This document shows positions 61,801-64,000 of a stretch of 64,000 nt of DNA, piece after piece; within the stretch, counting starts at the first letter, position 1, and every line of letters starts with the position of its first letter. The stretch is from Zeus faber (taxonomy: Eukaryota > Chordata > Actinopteri > Zeiformes > Zeidae). The stretch lies in NCBI GenBank assembly GCA_960531495.1, contig OY482864.1, positions 6,035,657 to 6,099,656 of the forward strand. The letters run 5' to 3'. The position numbers and the translations under genes are program-made. The notes below the pieces were generated by a model. The model worked only from the letters and a program-made list of their open reading frames with translations, had not been told where the DNA came from and did no database searches.

Positions 61801-64000
61801 AATCTCTAAAAAACTAAAATATTAATCGCTATAATGTTAAATAATCCAGGTGAATGGTCATTTCAAGCTATGGTTGGATAATTATTGTGTCAATTTTGCC
61901 AAGTACCACTTTAACAAGAACTTGACCTTTTGAACTTTTGGTACTAAATCAGTTGACAGTGACTGTGGAATCAATGCATTTCAGCAGGAAGTGCCATAGG
62001 AAAACATGAAATTGCACCTCATGCTACATGACGAAATACTGTATACATCTTCATGCATAGAGGAATGTGCACACAATTTATTGTTATTATTTTTCCTTAT
62101 TTATTCATTTAATGTATTTTTCATCATCATCATTATTATTATTTATTTTTATATACTTTTCATGGTGATCATTATTTTCTTTTGCTCTGCCCTTTCCAAG
62201 ATACTTTGTACTGCTTTTGATTTCTGTTCTGTATCTTATTGTTCTCTATCTAACTAATTGTTATTTTTAAATTAGCTTTTGAGTTAAATTAGCAAAGTAA
62301 AATTGAAAAATAAAATGTGTCAATAAATAATGACATGTTTCTAAGTTTACGGGACATGATGAAGATAGATGAAGATTTATATTGCACAATATATGGTACA
62401 ATAACAAACACTTAAACACCAAAATAAGACAATAAAGTATATATAAGTACTCCTCACTTAACGACCGTGTTCCGTTCCTAGGACCAGGTCATGAAGTGAA
62501 TTGGCGATTGCGAACGCTAGTGTAGTGAATCCTGACAGACATGGGGGAACGAGACTGAGATGGAGAACGGTGATGTGAGATGAGATGTATATAGTGTATA
62601 TACAGTGTATATAGTATATATAGTGTACATAGTATATATAGTATCTAATATATATAGTATATAAAGGGTGCGCAATGAGATGCTTGACGCAGAGACGCAG
62701 CGGTATTGTACGCAGTGTTCAATACAGACTGGTCAGAGAGCTGGTCGTAAGTCTGAACGGTCAATAAACTGGTATGTTGTTAAGTGAGGAGTACCTGTAT
62801 AAGAAAATCCTTAAATATTGCAACAAACACTGGAGAGTTGAAGTGCCTTGCTCAAGAGCGCCAGAGAGGCAACTACTGGAAGTGATAGTTATAGCAGCAC
62901 TCCGCCACAGTCAAAGTGTCCTACCGATTTCACCGCAGCCAGTATATTGATTATGCTGCCGTCCAGGCTCTGTCCATTGACCACGATGTCCCCCAGAGAG
63001 TAGAAATCTCTGGGGTCCTTCACAGGAAGATGGAAGAGAGGGAGGAGAGTGTTGACGGTGTCAAAGTCTATGGCTAGAGACACCTGTGAGTGGGCCTCCG
63101 TCACTAGCAACCTGTAGAAGCTGAGGCAGGAGGACACCAAAGTGTCATTTTGGGTACTCAATCTACAAGTAGCATAAAGTGAACACAACATTGCAGTTTT
63201 TTGTTTGTTACCGAAAAATAGACCTTAGACTTTATTTTGAACACGGGATATCAAGCTGGCCTGAGATTTACTAAAATGGCAAATTCATGATATACCATTG
63301 CATTTTAACATTGTTACCTTGGTTAGCACTATAAGTAGTTTAATTCCAAATGTCTACGTTAGACATTTCCCTCACAGAATTGTATGAAATTATGAAACAT
63401 TGAGAATGAATGCAGATACCAATCAATCAATCAATCAGTCAGTCAGTCAGTCAGTCAGTCAATCAATCACTTTAATGGCCACACAGGCCATTAAAGTGAT
63501 TGAGGTCACTCAGTCGGGGGAGTTTGATTTCTGTGCAAATAGTCATCGTTGTACTTTGAATTTATTGAGCTGGCCATGCGATCTGTTTTGACGTCTCGTT
63601 TCTGGTTGCCGCTGAAATGATGGAATGGAATGTTTTGGAGTGTTGAGTTGTTATCCAGGCAACGCTTGCTCATGAGAAGGTCGTTCCAAAGGTAGCTGCT
63701 GTATTTCAAATGAATTGGCTGCGTCTTGACTTTTTTTGTACTGGAAGGTGGAAAACCACAGTGTGTTTTGACCGTGAATGATCTTTACCTCGGTGTCGTG
63801 GGGCAGAACCGGTCTTCTTTCTCCGGATCTTTACTTGTCACTAGAGGATTCTCCACAATGACTATGAAAAATTAGCAGTCACTTCATTGTATCGAAAATA
63901 CCGATCTCTTAGAAATCTTTGAAATCACATGGACGTAAATTCTCACCACAATCTTGGATAGCAAAAATTTTGGAAAGGCCGTTGATGTAGCTGTCATTGC
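55843..64000 (-). CDS. meiob: Meiosis-specific with OB domain-containing protein, 3' ten exons (5' end outside window)
   Basis: RPA1-like single-strand DNA-binding protein that acts with SPATA22 in meiotic recombination. Exons from 5' to 3': 64000(partial)-63947, 63861-63789, 63111-62925, 61484-61384, 61127-61075, 60875-60792, 60554-60462, 57619-57475, 56846-56660, 56156-56070, 55944-55843. The last two carry the C-terminus; eleven pieces counting the partial one. All junctions keep phase. OB-fold blocks are recognisable: [56 protein letters not shown], then DVYTV and [39 protein letters not shown] with a downstream C-C-x4-C cluster resembles the RPA1 zinc ribbon. The stop is TAA at 55845-55843. 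AATAAA-type signals on the minus strand lie near 55587-55597. The first OB domain lies beyond the right edge. Confidence 0.95.
58108..60294. mobile_element. hAT-like nonautonomous element interrupted by the RTE LINE
   Basis: The flanks of the LINE share hAT-type ends: TAGGGCTATG at 58108 and GCCCTA at 60289-60294. In between is AT-rich sequence with scattered cgat/tcgt motifs typical of fish hAT MITEs. Removing the LINE leaves about 470 bases. No clear 8-base target duplication is visible, so the outer borders are uncertain. Confidence 0.5.
58424..60142 (+). pseudogene. RTE-type LINE, internally deleted and frame-broken
   Basis: Non-LTR retrotransposon with reverse-transcriptase motifs in order: [76 protein letters not shown] and [21 protein letters not shown]. 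It then jumps to the C-terminal block [21 protein letters not shown], which shows that the catalytic FADD box and several hundred bases are deleted. Stops and shifts occur near 59236, 59426 and 59588. The 3' end is CGACCCCTAACGGGGGCAGC followed by an AAGAAGA tail. The 9-base ATTTATGTA occurs at 58415-58423 and 60143-60151 and is the likely target duplication. It lies in an intron of meiob, antisense to it. Confidence 0.9.
62444..62803. mobile_element. MITE with 20-bp terminal inverted repeats in a meiob intron
   Basis: TATAAGTACTCCTCACTTAA at the left pairs with TTAAGTGAGGAGTACCTGTATA at the right with two mismatches. The interior holds tandem tatatagtgtata motifs and no coding sequence. The TATA at both ends leaves open a TA target, as in Tc1/mariner MITEs. 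Confidence 0.75.
63463..63503. repeat. Perfect 18-bp hairpin after a CAAT/CAGT tract
   Basis: TCAATCACTTTAATGGCC, 5-base loop acaca, then GGCCATTAAAGTGATTGA. It follows an (aatc)n(agtc)n tetranucleotide run at 63420-63465 in a meiob intron. Confidence 0.85.

Overview
This is vertebrate nuclear DNA, almost certainly from a teleost fish and probably a percomorph. Six split genes with short exons and GT-AG introns all match vertebrate families. The introns are crowded with long (CA)n, (GA)n and (GATA)n microsatellites, and with Tc1-like, hAT-like, RTE-type and tRNA-derived SINE elements typical of fish. There is no prokaryotic gene, operon, CRISPR array or phage in the window.

Layout from left to right. 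(1) 544-29983, minus strand: grid2ip (delphilin). Thirteen coding exons in continuous phase encode 762 residues: PDZ, PDZ, harmonin-N-like, PDZ, harmonin-N-like and a long linker. The FH1/FH2 formin part lies past the left edge. (2) About 32.5-36.2 kb, plus strand: zdhhc4, a complete 351-residue DHHC palmitoyltransferase, head to head with grid2ip. (3) 39073-40740, plus strand: pgp, a complete 306-residue two-exon HAD phosphatase under a CpG-rich promoter. (4) 42235-46222, plus strand: bricd5, a complete 230-residue membrane-anchored BRICHOS protein. (5) 47589 to about 55.4 kb, minus strand: mlst8, a complete 326-residue seven-blade WD40 protein of TOR complexes. (6) 55843-64000, minus strand: meiob, ten 3' exons including the zinc-ribbon-like C-terminus; its 5' end lies past the right edge.

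I checked splice phases exon by exon, and every junction keeps the frame. The gene order joins two blocks that are separate in human: GRID2IP-ZDHHC4 (7p22.1) and PGP-BRICD5-MLST8 with MEIOB nearby (16p13.3). The junction, at 36.2-39.0 kb, holds a large Tc1-like element.

The genes do not form one pathway. delphilin is a postsynaptic scaffold, ZDHHC4 an acyltransferase, PGP a metabolite-repair phosphatase, mLST8 a TOR subunit and MEIOB a meiotic recombination factor. The main surprises are a third PDZ domain in fish delphilin, a GC-AG intron in zdhhc4, a solo LTR nested in a Tc1 copy, a head-to-head foldback Tc1, an RTE LINE nested in a hAT-like element in a meiob intron, and a recurring class of short, nearly perfect hairpins. 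I found no convincing undescribed gene system.
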